The notes beneath the pieces are model-generated. The model did not search any database, was not told where the DNA came from, and was given only the letters and a program-made list of their open reading frames with translations. Source: Komarekiella atlantica HA4396-MV6 (GTDB lineage Bacteria; Cyanobacteriota; Cyanobacteriia; Cyanobacteriales; Nostocaceae). Taken from it: a stretch of 64,000 bases of DNA. The translations under genes and the position numbers were made by a program. Position 1 is the stretch's first letter, and the number at the start of each line of letters is the position of its first letter. The stretch spans positions 1-64,000 of the forward strand of contig JAHHHK010000006.1 in assembly GCA_019359395.1 (NCBI GenBank). The letters run 5' to 3'. Below, piece by piece: positions 28,857 to 39,356 of this stretch.

Positions 28857-28896
28857 TGCTGTCGGTAGACTTTATTCCAAAATTAAGGAGGATTCA

Positions 28897-30153
28897 ATGA
28901 CCTTATCAAGGCGTCAATTTTTTACCCTAGCAGGCACGGGAACTGCCGGGGCTTTAATCTTATCTCCATTACAGGCTTTCTACGCTAAGCGAACTTTAGC
29001 AGCCGGCCCTTACGGTTCTCTTCAATCTGACCCTCGCGGTGTTCTGGATTTGCCTGCTGGATTTTCTTATGTAAGATTGTCTGAGACGGGGCAAACAATG
29101 ACCGACGGCTACAAAGTTCCAGGTGGACACGATGGTATGGCGGCGTTTCCAGGAGCTAATGGCAGTACAATTTTGATCCGCAACCACGAACTCAACCCAG
29201 CATCAAGTACCAGCGTTGGCGCACCTAGCTCTAAGAAATACGACACTCAAGGTAAAGGTGGTACAACAACTTTAGTAGTCAGTTCCACTCGCACTTTAAC
29301 CAGACACTACGGTTCTTTAGCAGGCACTTACCGCAACTGCGCTGGTGGCCGAACTCCTTGGGGATCTTGGCTAAGTTGCGAAGAAAGCTTTGAAACGGGT
29401 AATAAGAAGCATGGCTATGTATTTGAAGTACCTAGTAGTGCAACCGGATTTGTCACACCCGTAGCCCTTGTGGCAATGGGTAGATTCAATCACGAAGCAG
29501 CGGCAGTAGACCCCAACACAGGCTACGTATATATGACCGAAGACCGGGGCGATGGCTTGTTATATCGCTTCGTACCTAACATACGCAATAACTTGAGTGC
29601 AGGTGGTACGCTATATGCTTTGAGAATTACTACAAGACCTCAAGCAAACACCACAACTGGTTTTACAGTAGGTCAAGCCTTTGCGGTGGATTGGGTTCGG
29701 ATTACTAATCCCGATCCTTCCACTGATACAGTAAGGGTTACAGGCTTTAATTTAGGAGCTGCCAAGTTTTCTCGTGGTGAAGGTATCTTTTATGGCAACG
29801 GAGATATCTATTTCTCCTGTACCAATGGCGGCAGTGCTGGATTAGGTCAAATCTGGCGCTACACCCCTGCAACCGAAACACTCCGACTGTACATACAACC
29901 TAACAATGCAGGTATTTTAGATTTCCCAGATAACATTGTCGTTGCGCCAAACCGTGATTTGTTCCTCTGTGAAGATGGCGGAGGTACTGACTTTATTGTG
30001 GGAGTTACACCAGCTGGCGCACTCTATAAATTTGCCCGCAATGCATTGAACTCAAACGAGTTGACGGGGGTTTGTTTTTCAGCCGATGGACGAATTATGT
30101 TTGTGAATATGCAAACACCAGGAATTACCTTTGCTATATCGGGCCCCTGGTAG
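28897..30153 (+). CDS. PhoX-family (DUF839) alkaline phosphatase, Tat-exported
   Basis: A 418-residue protein with a twin-arginine signal (SRRQFFTLAGTGTAGALILSPL), so it folds before export to the periplasm. PhoX marks include NCAGGRTPWGSWLSCEE, MTEDRGDGLLYRFVP and GEGIFYGNGDIYFSCTNGG. PhoX enzymes are calcium/iron phosphomonoesterases that act under phosphate starvation. It is at the short end for PhoX, near the cyanobacterial DUF839 subgroup. A strong ribosome-binding site (AAGGAGGA) precedes ATG 28897. Confidence 0.85.
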   Translation: MTLSRRQFFTLAGTGTAGALILSPLQAFYAKRTLAAGPYGSLQSDPRGVLDLPAGFSYVRLSETGQTMTDGYKVPGGHDGMAAFPGANGSTILIRNHELNPASSTSVGAPSSKKYDTQGKGGTTTLVVSSTRTLTRHYGSLAGTYRNCAGGRTPWGSWLSCEESFETGNKKHGYVFEVPSSATGFVTPVALVAMGRFNHEAAAVDPNTGYVYMTEDRGDGLLYRFVPNIRNNLSAGGTLYALRITTRPQANTTTGFTVGQAFAVDWVRITNPDPSTDTVRVTGFNLGAAKFSRGEGIFYGNGDIYFSCTNGGSAGLGQIWRYTPATETLRLYIQPNNAGILDFPDNIVVAPNRDLFLCEDGGGTDFIVGVTPAGALYKFARNALNSNELTGVCFSADGRIMFVNMQTPGITFAISGPW

Positions 30154-30409
30154 GTTTAGGGATTATTTTATTTCCATAGAGTGATTACTGCACACCCTAT
30201 GTAACTTTATCTGGCTGATATCACGTTGAGGCGATCGCCCTTCCCTATGCAGTTTCTTAAAAAGTGCGATCGCTCGTGATGAATGTAAAGAAACATTTCT
30301 GTTTCTTATGAGAGCGTTACTCAGTTAAAAAAAGTTTTGCTAGGTTGTCAATATATTACTCAAATGGAAAAACTTAATTCAAGCACCGCTATAAATTGGA
30401 ATTTAACCT

Positions 30410-30826
30410 GTGTCTGCTAAAGATGCTTTTCATACAGTTGTCAAAACAGCGCTTGAGAAAGAAGGGTGGTTAATCACTCATGATCCTTATGCTCTGCAAG
30501 CGGGAACCCTTGAGCTATATATTGATTTAGGAGCAGAAAAAGTTATTGCCGCCGAAAAACAAGGGCAAAAAATAGCTGTTTAAATTAAAAGTTTTCTGAG
30601 TCCTTCCAAAATAACAGAACTTTATGCTGCATTAGGACAATTTATTATTTATCGAATTGCTTTACAAGAGCAAGAATCCAATCGTACTTTATATTTAGCA
30701 GTTCCTAGTACTATTTACAATGAGTTTTTTATCCTTCCCTTTATTCAATCTGTAATTAAAAGTAATCAACTATATTTACTAATTTATAATGTTGAACAGG
30801 AGGCAATTGCACAATGGCAAAACTAG
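30410..30826 (+). pseudogene. xisH: XisH-like gene with one in-frame nonsense codon
   Basis: The frame from GTG 30410 to TAG 30824-30826 encodes a full 138-codon XisH protein (SAKDAFHTVVKTALEKEGW, LELYIDLGAEKVIAAEKQGQKIAV, IKSFLS, GQFIIYRIAL) except for TAA at 30581-30583. In XisH that codon is the Glu in IAVEIKSF, presumed to be the glutamate of a PD-(D/E)XK nuclease ExK. One G-to-T change (GAA to TAA) explains it. The rest of the frame is intact. Its end overlaps xisI by 13 bases, as in other xisHI pairs. Confidence 0.85.
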
Positions 30827-31146
30827 ACGAATATCGACAACATATTAAGAACTTGCTTCAACAACACGCCAATACTGTTTGGGATAATCGCATTCAAGCT
30901 CAGACTATTTTTGATACAGAACATGATCATTATCAATTAGTTTATGTAGGTTGGCGTAATCAAAATCGCATCTATGGGCCTGTTCTGCATCTAGATATTA
31001 TTGACGAGAAAATCTGGATTCAGCAAGATGGGACAGAGGTAGGAATTGCTAATGAGTTAGTTGATTTAGGTGTCCCAAAAGACGATATTGTTTTAGGTTT
31101 TCAATTACCATCTATACGTAAATATACAGATTTTGCTGTTAGTTAA
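30814..31146 (+). CDS. xisI: XisI-like protein (fdxN-element excision controlling factor family)
   Basis: A 110-residue protein of the XisI family (MAKLDEYRQHIKNLL; TIFDTEHDHYQLVYVGW; RIYGPVLHLDIIDEKIWIQQDGTE; ELVDLGVPKDDIVLGFQLPSIRKYTDFAV). XisI and XisH were found with XisF in fdxN-element excision in Anabaena, but most copies in Nostoc genomes lie away from excision elements and have no known job. Its partner xisH is broken here. It starts inside the last codons of xisH. Confidence 0.88.
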   Translation: MAKLDEYRQHIKNLLQQHANTVWDNRIQAQTIFDTEHDHYQLVYVGWRNQNRIYGPVLHLDIIDEKIWIQQDGTEVGIANELVDLGVPKDDIVLGFQLPSIRKYTDFAVS

Positions 31147-31190
31147 TTGAATTTATTAAAAAAAGCGATCGCCCTTCCCTATGTAGTTTC

Positions 31191-31835
31191 TTAATAAGTG
31201 CGATCGCATATTAGATTTTCACGCCATGTAAAAATAATTTGCTCATCTGCCTGTCTAAACTCAATATTAAACTTATCAAATACAACTTCTCTTCCTAGTA
31301 GTAATTGTTGCCCACCTGTATTAGTTTGTAACCATGCTACAGGAGCAATCAAACCATGCCCATCAATTGTCATTTCAACATTGCGTAAAACATACTCAAC
31401 TCTTCCGCCAATGGTTTCTGCTAACAACGTTGATTCTGCATTCGCCAAAGCATAACCTAAATCTTGCCCAATTTTTAATGAAATTAAACTTAGTTCAGCA
31501 CTAGAGTCTACTAACATTGTTGTAGAAATTTCTATATCTTTATGCTTCAGTTTTACATGATAATTTGGCTGCCAGTCATGACGGGCAACTGTACGAAACC
31601 GAATTGGTAAAATCTCGATAGAAGCAGTACGGCGAGGAACTAAGTAAATTGCAAATACCTGCCCTGAAGCATTTGCTAATTCTAAAACTTCTCGTAAATT
31701 TTCACTGTGAGCGATTAAGCCACTAGCATTGTAAGCAATATATTGATTTTTATATAAATCTAATAACATTTGGCGATTTTGGTTCAGCCACTTCAGCATT
31801 TGCTGACTTTCCTGTGCAGAAGGTGTTATATTCAT
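31191..31835 (-). CDS. Retropepsin-like protein with a DUF5678-type N-terminus
   Basis: A 214-residue protein. Residues 20-70 resemble DUF5678 (LYKNQYIAYNASGLIAHSENLREVLELANASGQ). From about residue 95 a retropepsin-like clan AA domain is seen (ISTTMLVDSSAELSLIS, then QQLLLGREVVFDKFNIEF). The catalytic motif, normally D-(T/S)-G-A, reads D-S-S-A, so the glycine is missing and the peptidase may be inactive. Its function is unknown. It lies tail-to-tail with xisI. Confidence 0.7.
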   Translation of the reverse strand: MNITPSAQESQQMLKWLNQNRQMLLDLYKNQYIAYNASGLIAHSENLREVLELANASGQVFAIYLVPRRTASIEILPIRFRTVARHDWQPNYHVKLKHKDIEISTTMLVDSSAELSLISLKIGQDLGYALANAESTLLAETIGGRVEYVLRNVEMTIDGHGLIAPVAWLQTNTGGQQLLLGREVVFDKFNIEFRQADEQIIFTWRENLICDRTY

Positions 31836-32108
31836 AGATTTTTCTGCTCATAAATTAATCAGCTAAAGATGTCAGTATCCCATTTGCTACTAAACAAACT
31901 TTGTACATCTTAATTGTAGCGAAAAGGTGCGATCGCCCTCTTTCTCCTCTATGTTTTTTGAGGTTAGTTAAAAAAGTGCGATCGCTAGTTTATTAGAAAA
32001 ACCATAACTCAAATTTGGAATACTGAGCAAAGCGCGGTTATTTACTGTGTAGAAGCGACTTACTAGCAAATATCGCGTTACTGAAAGTTTAGCAAATAGG
32101 AAAAAATT
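31836..32108. other. Spacer upstream of the first tandem paralogue
   Basis: The spacer holds two HIP1-rich stretches. Its final 110 bases (aatactgagcaaagcg onward) are similar to the DNA just before the second paralogue (33288-33385), which means promoter and gene were duplicated together. Confidence 0.5.
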
Positions 32109-33242
32109 GTGAGTTCAGTAGTTACAGCAACCTTTGTATTAGCTAATTGGATTGTCAAAGGAATCGCAGATGGAACTTTTGAACGAGTTGGGGGTGTAAT
32201 TCGGAAAGTAGGGACGAAACAAATCGTTGCTTGGCTAAGGGAGCAGGAATCAAATAATTCTACTGGAAATTATTTAGTGGAACTTGAGCGAAGTGTGCAA
32301 CTAACTCAAGGAATTTTGCAGGTAACTAGTGCAGTCAGCATACTTAACCTGGGTGTCTCAGTTATAGGGTTTGCTGTGATAGCACAACGGCTTAAGGAAT
32401 TAGAACAACGCTTGCAAGAAGCACAAAAACTTTTAAACAACATTAACCGTAAAATCGACCTTAGTTTCTATGCTAATTTTCGTGCTGCAATCGAATTAGC
32501 AACTAATGCCTTTACGATGACCAAAACTGAAAATCGTAGAAGCAGCGCACTACAAGCTATTAATCGCTTTTTAGAAGCAGAGCATATTTATACTGAATAC
32601 ACCGATATCGAAATTGAGCAACAAAGCCAAATTGCTGATGAATATCTGCTGACTTTATCTTTAGCCTACCTAGCCGAAGCACGTTGTTATTTAGAATTAG
32701 AAGAACACGATACAGCACTTCGCCGCTTTCAAGAAGGGTCAATAGTTATTCGTTCTCGTATTCAGAAATATGTTGAGCTTCTCCTAACTTCTAACCCAGC
32801 AGTGTACTTACAGCCTCAGTTCGGAAGACAAATTGATTTGCGTAGATTAACCCGAATTTATCAATGGCTCAATCCAGCGTTAGATGAAAATGCAGTCTTT
32901 GATATGCAACGGATGAATCTATTCATGTTGGCTCAAGATCCTAATAAGTGGGTAGAATCGATACCAGCAGCAATTTGGGATTCCAAAGTAGATTGGGTAG
33001 GTAAAGCATTTTGGGATGACCCTAAACCGCAAATTTATGCACGTCTTCCTAAAACTTTAGAAGTAGTAGAATCAATGATTGAAACCAATCGCCGCTTTGA
33101 ATCTTACCAAACAGAATTACAAGCAATATCCCAACTAGGAATCAGCTTTCATGACTGGCTTAAATTAACTCCATCTACAGAAATTAAACCGGACGGCGCA
33201 GAATTAATGTATATAATTCCATCAAAACCTTTAGAGTTATAG
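32109..33242 (+). CDS. Unknown helical protein, tandem paralogue 1
   Basis: I do not recognise this 377-residue protein. It has a hydrophobic start (VVTATFVLANWIVKGIADG), one predicted amphipathic or membrane segment (residues about 74-97, ILQVTSAVSILNLGVSVIGFAVI broken by Gly/Ser), a coiled-coil-like stretch (QRLKELEQRLQEAQKLL), then a helix-rich, TPR-like region (LAYLAEARCYLELEEHDTALRRFQEG). The end is highly conserved with paralogue 2 (SYQTELQAISQLGISFHDWL). Start GTG 32109 follows AGG by eight bases. A membrane-acting role is possible but not shown. Confidence 0.7.
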   Translation: MSSVVTATFVLANWIVKGIADGTFERVGGVIRKVGTKQIVAWLREQESNNSTGNYLVELERSVQLTQGILQVTSAVSILNLGVSVIGFAVIAQRLKELEQRLQEAQKLLNNINRKIDLSFYANFRAAIELATNAFTMTKTENRRSSALQAINRFLEAEHIYTEYTDIEIEQQSQIADEYLLTLSLAYLAEARCYLELEEHDTALRRFQEGSIVIRSRIQKYVELLLTSNPAVYLQPQFGRQIDLRRLTRIYQWLNPALDENAVFDMQRMNLFMLAQDPNKWVESIPAAIWDSKVDWVGKAFWDDPKPQIYARLPKTLEVVESMIETNRRFESYQTELQAISQLGISFHDWLKLTPSTEIKPDGAELMYIIPSKPLEL

Positions 33243-33385
33243 CATTCCATGTGAATTAGCACTAGTTGATAAATAGATACTTGAAGTGGGAATACTGAGT
33301 AAAGCTAGAGTATTTGTTGCCTACATGGGAAACTGTTTGTCACGAAATATCCTGCGACGGAAGTTTTATCAACTAGGAGAAAATT

Positions 33386-34702
33386 ATGAGTTTACCAGTT
33401 CAAATTACCTTTGCACTTGCACCACATATTGCTAAAGGGTTAGCTCAGGGAGTATATGTACTATGTGGGGGTATAATTCGGGATACTGTAAGAAATAATA
33501 ATATCCTTGGATTTTTGAGAGGAATAACTCCAACCCCTACGAGTTCCCCTAATAATGTACTAAACCTGATTATTTCTGGTGCGAATTTGCTAACTTCAGG
33601 AGCGAATATAGCCGTATCGGCTAAAGGATTTAGCAATGTAAACCAGCGATTAGATAAGGGTTTTAGTGATGTTAACCAGCAACTAAGTAATATTGAAAAT
33701 AAAATCCAAGCAATTGGAAAACCTTTACAAATAAGTCCAGAGCTTTTGCAAATAACTACTGCTGCTAGTGTACTTAATCTGGGTGTATCTGTGATGGGTT
33801 TTGCTGTTATATCGCAGCGTCTCAATGAGATAGAAAACCAACTAAAACAAGCAGCAGAATTGTTAAATAAAATTAATCGCAAAATTGACCTTAGTTTCTA
33901 TGCTAACTTTCATGCTGGAATCGAATTAGCAGTTAATGCATTTACGATGACTAAAATTGAAAATCGTAGAAGCAGTGCCTTACAAGCTATCAATAGATTT
34001 TTAGAGGCAGAACATATTTACAAAGATTACACAGTTAATGAACTTTCTCAGAAAAGCCCAATTATTGACAAATATATACTTACGTTATCTCTAGCCTATA
34101 TTGCAGAAGCACGTTGTCATTTAGAACTAGAAGAACATGAAACAGCGCTTCGTCGTTTTCAAGAAGGGGGAAAATTTATCACGTTGCTGCTTAAAAAATA
34201 TATTGAACTCATGCTTACTTCTAATCCAGCAGCATACTTGCATCCTCAATTTAAAGGTCAAATTGATTTGCATAAACTAACCCAAATTTACCAATGGATT
34301 GACCCGAATTTTGATGAAAATACAGTTTTCGAGATGCAACGTGAGAATATGTTTAAACTGACTCAAAGTCATGATGAATGGCTATCTTCCCTTCCATCGG
34401 CAATTGTAGATCGTAGTGAAATTCAATGGGGTATATTCGGAGGAAACCCTACTCCATTCACTGGGAGATTTGAAAAAGAAGCTTACAAACGTCTTCCCCA
34501 AGTATTTGAAGTAATGGAATCTATGATTGAAACCAATCACCGCTTTGAATCTTACCAAACAGAAATACAAGCAATATCCCAACTAGGAATCAGCTTTCAT
34601 GACTGGCTTAAATTAACTCCATCCACAGAAATTAAACCAGATGGCGCAGAATTGATGTACATCATTCCTTCTCAGCCTTTAGACTTGCAGGTATCTAGTT
34701 GA
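33386..34702 (+). CDS. Unknown helical protein, tandem paralogue 2
   Basis: A 438-residue paralogue of the preceding gene, with about 60 extra residues in the N-terminal half that contain a short repeat (VNQRLDKGFSDVNQQLSNIENKI). The hydrophobic core (TTAASVLNLGVSVMGFAVISQRL), the helical middle and the C-terminus match. The last 60 codons are nearly identical to paralogue 1 at DNA level, while the middle has diverged, which suggests gene conversion. The start ATG at 33386 has a good AGGAG. No homology to a named family is visible to me. Confidence 0.7.
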   Translation: MSLPVQITFALAPHIAKGLAQGVYVLCGGIIRDTVRNNNILGFLRGITPTPTSSPNNVLNLIISGANLLTSGANIAVSAKGFSNVNQRLDKGFSDVNQQLSNIENKIQAIGKPLQISPELLQITTAASVLNLGVSVMGFAVISQRLNEIENQLKQAAELLNKINRKIDLSFYANFHAGIELAVNAFTMTKIENRRSSALQAINRFLEAEHIYKDYTVNELSQKSPIIDKYILTLSLAYIAEARCHLELEEHETALRRFQEGGKFITLLLKKYIELMLTSNPAAYLHPQFKGQIDLHKLTQIYQWIDPNFDENTVFEMQRENMFKLTQSHDEWLSSLPSAIVDRSEIQWGIFGGNPTPFTGRFEKEAYKRLPQVFEVMESMIETNHRFESYQTEIQAISQLGISFHDWLKLTPSTEIKPDGAELMYIIPSQPLDLQVSS

Positions 34703-34743
34703 AACTTAACTTCCTCCGCATCCTCTGCGCCTTGGCGGTTCGT

Positions 34744-34771
34744 TAAAAAAAAGGCGAACTTTATGTTCGCC
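34744..34771 (-). terminator. Rho-independent terminator of chlN
   Basis: On the minus strand GGCGAAC and GTTCGCC form a 7-bp stem with a 5-base loop, followed by TTTTTTTT. It lies about 50 bases after the chlN stop codon. Confidence 0.8.
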
Positions 34772-34817
34772 CTTAATAATCATGGTGTTATAGTGTTGCT
34801 CGATTGAAACCCAAATT

Positions 34818-36278
<1,461 letters not shown>

Positions 36279-36340
36279 TTACGAGTTTTTACTAACTCCT
36301 AACTAAATTTTTCCCCTAAATTCAACAGGAACGGCAATAA

Positions 36341-37135
36341 TTAAGCGTTGGGGAAGAGACGGGCAATTTCTGATTCGTCAAAAACGCCAGCCGGCAGTTC
36401 TTCCCCTAAAAAATCGTTATTCTCTTCACTCTTTTGCAGTAGTGCTGTTTCATCACCCCAGACATCTGACAACACGTCCCTAAACGCATTCTCGTCTATT
36501 GGATTTAGATCTTCGAGTGACTGGGCGTCATCCAGCTTTACTTCTGTTGAAGTTGCTGTATCAAAGGTAATACCCCCAAACTCATCTGCTTCTAAACTTG
36601 CTGTGTGGCGAGACTCATCTTCTGAATTGTGTCCGTTGGATAACGAAACATCGCCAAGCTCATTTTGGGTTTCCTTCGACTCGCTTACCCCTAAACTTTT
36701 ATGAGCAGAATCCACCGCCATGAACCCTTGAGCTACCGCCAACGACTCAAAGTCATTTGTATGAGGATGTGCCAAGGTTTCGTCTTCAGGGCTGTCATCC
36801 ATGATAATCGCTGAATAATCTTGGTATTTCTCTGGTTCTGCTTTGGGAAGGATACGATGACCAAGAGCGATATCTGGGTCAAAATGCAAATCCAATACCT
36901 GAATCAGGGTATCAGCATCAGGATTGAGTTTGGCAAAGGGTAGCATTAACTGGGCTAATTTGGGTTCTAGCGCGTTAACAACTCCCAGGATGAGGTAAGA
37001 AGGTGGTCGCTTCCCGCCATCAGGGGTGTACACTGATTCCACTTCCATGTGCAGGGTAATCCAGTCACGATTCGCCTGGAAAAATTGCAACCACTTTTGC
37101 TTTATTGAATCTGTAAAGCTGTGAAAGAAAGCCAT
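36341..37135 (-). CDS. DUF5331 protein in the chl cluster
   Basis: A 264-residue protein with a conserved first 110 residues (FHSFTDSIKQKWLQFFQANRDWITLHMEVESVYTPDGGKRP) and an acidic, low-complexity second part. It is seen between chlL and chlN in many cyanobacteria, and the DUF5331 name applies. It has no motif for catalysis or membranes. Its place suggests a role with protochlorophyllide reductase, but none is known. A start at 37150 (MGDNN...) is also possible. Confidence 0.8.
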   Translation of the reverse strand: MAFFHSFTDSIKQKWLQFFQANRDWITLHMEVESVYTPDGGKRPPSYLILGVVNALEPKLAQLMLPFAKLNPDADTLIQVLDLHFDPDIALGHRILPKAEPEKYQDYSAIIMDDSPEDETLAHPHTNDFESLAVAQGFMAVDSAHKSLGVSESKETQNELGDVSLSNGHNSEDESRHTASLEADEFGGITFDTATSTEVKLDDAQSLEDLNPIDENAFRDVLSDVWGDETALLQKSEENNDFLGEELPAGVFDESEIARLFPNA

Positions 37136-37167
37136 ATTATTGTCCCCCATCCTGAGAGCTTGGTGAT

Positions 37168-38034
37168 TTATACAATCATCAAGTCTAGTTCCTCTTCTGA
37201 ATTAGGAACCTGGGGTTTACCCGGATTTAGATAAAAATCGGACAACAAAGAGAACAATTCGCGGTCTGGGGCATCGTTAGGCACAACACCTTCGGGACGC
37301 GCCAAAATTTGGTCGGCGATGTTGAGATAATAGTCGCAAACGTAGTTCAGAGAAGGATCAGACTCAGCCATCTCAAACAAAGTCTTACCCTTGACACGAG
37401 AAACGCGAATATCTTCAATTAAAGGTAAAACTTCTAGAACTGGCATTGGCACGGCTTCTATATATTTTTCAATTAAGTCGCGCTTGGAGGTGCGGTTGCC
37501 AATTAAGCCAGCTAGACGCAATGGGTGAGTCCGGGCTTTCTCGCGTACTGAAGCCGCAATCCGATTAGCAGCAAACAAAGCATCAAAGCCGTTGTCGGTA
37601 ACAATCAAGCAGTAATCTGCATAGTTGAGTGGTGCAGCAAATCCGCCACAAACTACATCACCCAGAACGTCAAATAAGATTACGTCGTACTCATCAAACG
37701 CGTTGAGTTCTTTAAGTAATTTTACGGTTTCGCCGACGACGTAGCCACCACATCCAGCACCCGCAGGCGGCCCACCTGCCTCAACGCAATCAACACCACC
37801 GTAGCCTTTGTAAATCACATCTTCCGGCCAGACATCTTCGTAGTGATAGTCTTTTTCCTGGAGGGTGTCGATAATTGTGGGAATCAAAAACCCAGTAAGG
37901 GTGAAGGTGCTGTCATGTTTGGGGTCGCAGCCAATTTGCAACACTTTCTTGCCGCGTTTGGCTAGGGCGACGGATATGTTACAGCTAGTTGTGGATTTAC
38001 CAATACCACCTTTTCCGTAAACTGCTAGTTTCAC
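37168..38034 (-). CDS. chlL: Light-independent protochlorophyllide reductase iron-sulfur ATP-binding protein
   Basis: A 288-residue NifH-like ATPase that passes electrons to ChlNB. The P-loop is [16 protein letters not shown], the switch region [13 protein letters not shown], and the cluster cysteines lie in [16 protein letters not shown] and [20 protein letters not shown] start at 38034, preceded by AGAGG at eight bases, gives the family's standard length; a longer ATG start at 38064 is less likely. The DUF5331 gene begins 32 bases downstream. chlB is absent from the window. Confidence 0.97.
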   Translation of the reverse strand: MKLAVYGKGGIGKSTTSCNISVALAKRGKKVLQIGCDPKHDSTFTLTGFLIPTIIDTLQEKDYHYEDVWPEDVIYKGYGGVDCVEAGGPPAGAGCGGYVVGETVKLLKELNAFDEYDVILFDVLGDVVCGGFAAPLNYADYCLIVTDNGFDALFAANRIAASVREKARTHPLRLAGLIGNRTSKRDLIEKYIEAVPMPVLEVLPLIEDIRVSRVKGKTLFEMAESDPSLNYVCDYYLNIADQILARPEGVVPNDAPDRELFSLLSDFYLNPGKPQVPNSEEELDLMIV

Positions 38035-38064
38035 TGTAGTTTGCCTCTTATAGTTTCTTGTCAA

Positions 38065-38592
38065 ACTCGTGGTTCAAACATTTGCCTTCGCCTAGCCTCA
38101 GATGGCGATGCGTCAGGTCTGGTGAGTGTCATTATTGTCCAAATCAGATGAAAAATAAAGTAGCTCTTAAGATGTAAAGCTGTCTTATCTGCTGAATTGT
38201 AGCTTAATCAGGCGTTATGAGATTTAGAACATCTTTAAAAAGATACATAGCTTTAAAAACAGACAATTAAAAGTTTTTATTGTTTTTTTTATAAAAAAGG
38301 TTACAAAAAACAAAAAGCTGCAATCATTTTTCTTTAATGGTTTTCATAGAATTAGCTGATTGTAGAACATGGTATTTCCGGTGAATAGCGGTAGAGGTGA
38401 AGAGAGTTATGAGTAGCCCTATGCTGGAAATACCACTGCGACTTTGAATAGTAGGTAAATTGGCAGATTTTAGATAACTGCCAAGATCATTTAATTGTCG
38501 GTGAGTGGGCGATCGCAAGTTTGTAAACAATGATTAAATTACAAAATATTGTCTATATTTATTACAATATTTGGGCTGCGTCACTTCAGCAA
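38065..38592. other. chlL upstream region
   Basis: About 530 bases are AT-rich and probably hold the chlL promoter. A short frame at 38324-38530 (minus strand) has no homology signal and I leave it out. No NtcA- or RpaB-type site is convincing. Confidence 0.5.
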
Positions 38593-38847
38593 TCAAGAAA
38601 CGCCGCCTTCTATTTGCTCTATTTCCTGTAATGTTTGCCAGCCAGCTTGCCACTGAGAGTTATCTTGTAATAACTTGGCATTGATCCAAAAGCGGACTTT
38701 AGGGTCACAAGCAGCAACCATTTCGGCATATACCCACTTACTCTGATTTTTACGATTGACGACTTGGAAGTGTCGCCAACCATCAATTTTTTGCTGTGCT
38801 GTCCACTTAGAGCCAACTAGGTAAGGGAATTTTTGCTTTTTAGTCAT
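38593..38847 (-). CDS. Small tryptophan-rich protein (TIGR02450/DUF2389)
   Basis: An 84-residue protein that matches a family of small Trp-rich proteins: YLVGSKWTAQQKIDGWRHFQVVNR, then SKWVYAEMVAACDPKVRFWI. It has six tryptophans. The family's role is unknown. The ATG at 38847 follows directly after a repeat-like spacer. Confidence 0.8.
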   Translation of the reverse strand: MTKKQKFPYLVGSKWTAQQKIDGWRHFQVVNRKNQSKWVYAEMVAACDPKVRFWINAKLLQDNSQWQAGWQTLQEIEQIEGGVS

Positions 38848-38984
38848 TTGTCATTTGTTATCAGGAATTACTGACTGGAAACCTGAAAATTGTTCTAGTC
38901 TCTCTGGAATTTAGCGGTACAAAAATTGTTCTAGGTGTTAAAGAAATCTGTATGGACAGAAAATGTATGCAAGTTGCTTAGATG

Positions 38985-39212
38985 CTAGTGGTCTATCACA
39001 TTAATTTTGCTGGGTGGTCACATCCCCGACTTCTTTAAGAAGTCGGGGATGTGACCACCGCCAAAGTCTTTACCCAATGGAAAAGTTAGTCGCTCATGGG
39101 AAACCCCCTTTTTTACGAGAGGCTCCGCTAACGCGTAGGGTCTTGTAGAGAAAACCGCGCTAACTTACTACAAACACGTATGACCATCAAAATTAATGGA
39201 ATAGACCACTAG
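38985..39212. mobile_element. MITE-like element with 25-bp inverted ends and a nested palindrome
   Basis: The left end CTAGTGGTCTATCACATTAA and four more bases match the reverse complement of the right end in 22 of 25 positions. The 228-bp interior has no transposase and carries a 47-bp palindrome at 39013-39059. The ends begin CTAG or TA, so a TA or CTAG target duplication is possible but cannot be separated from the inverted repeat. Confidence 0.7.
39013..39059. repeat. 47-bp perfect palindrome (CCCCGACTTCTT arm)
   Basis: The arm is 23 bases long, exact, with one central base. The core CCCCGACTTCTT also appears at 61602-61624 (gacttctcaaagaagtcgggg), so this is a dispersed palindromic family. 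Confidence 0.85.
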
Positions 39213-39307
39213 CTAAATTATCAAAAGCTGGTCAAGCTTCTGACCTAATAACTAAATTTTGATTACTAATATCTAGTACGTATGGCTACTTAATATATCT
39301 CCTACAT

Positions 39308-39350
39308 AAAAAGCCCCCTCCCCGCAAGCGAGGAGAGGGTTGGGGGTAGA
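39308..39350 (-). terminator. Terminator-like hairpin downstream of the PRC-barrel gene
   Basis: On the minus strand a G/C-rich imperfect stem (CCCCCAACCCTCTCC / GGGGAGGGGGC) is followed by TTTTTATG. It begins seven bases after the stop codon of the PRC-barrel gene. Confidence 0.6.
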
Positions 39351-39356
39351 GTTAGC

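Noticed and set aside
38324-38530. Minus-strand 68-codon gene before chlL
   Set aside because: No homology, no ribosome-binding site, in an AT-rich promoter region.
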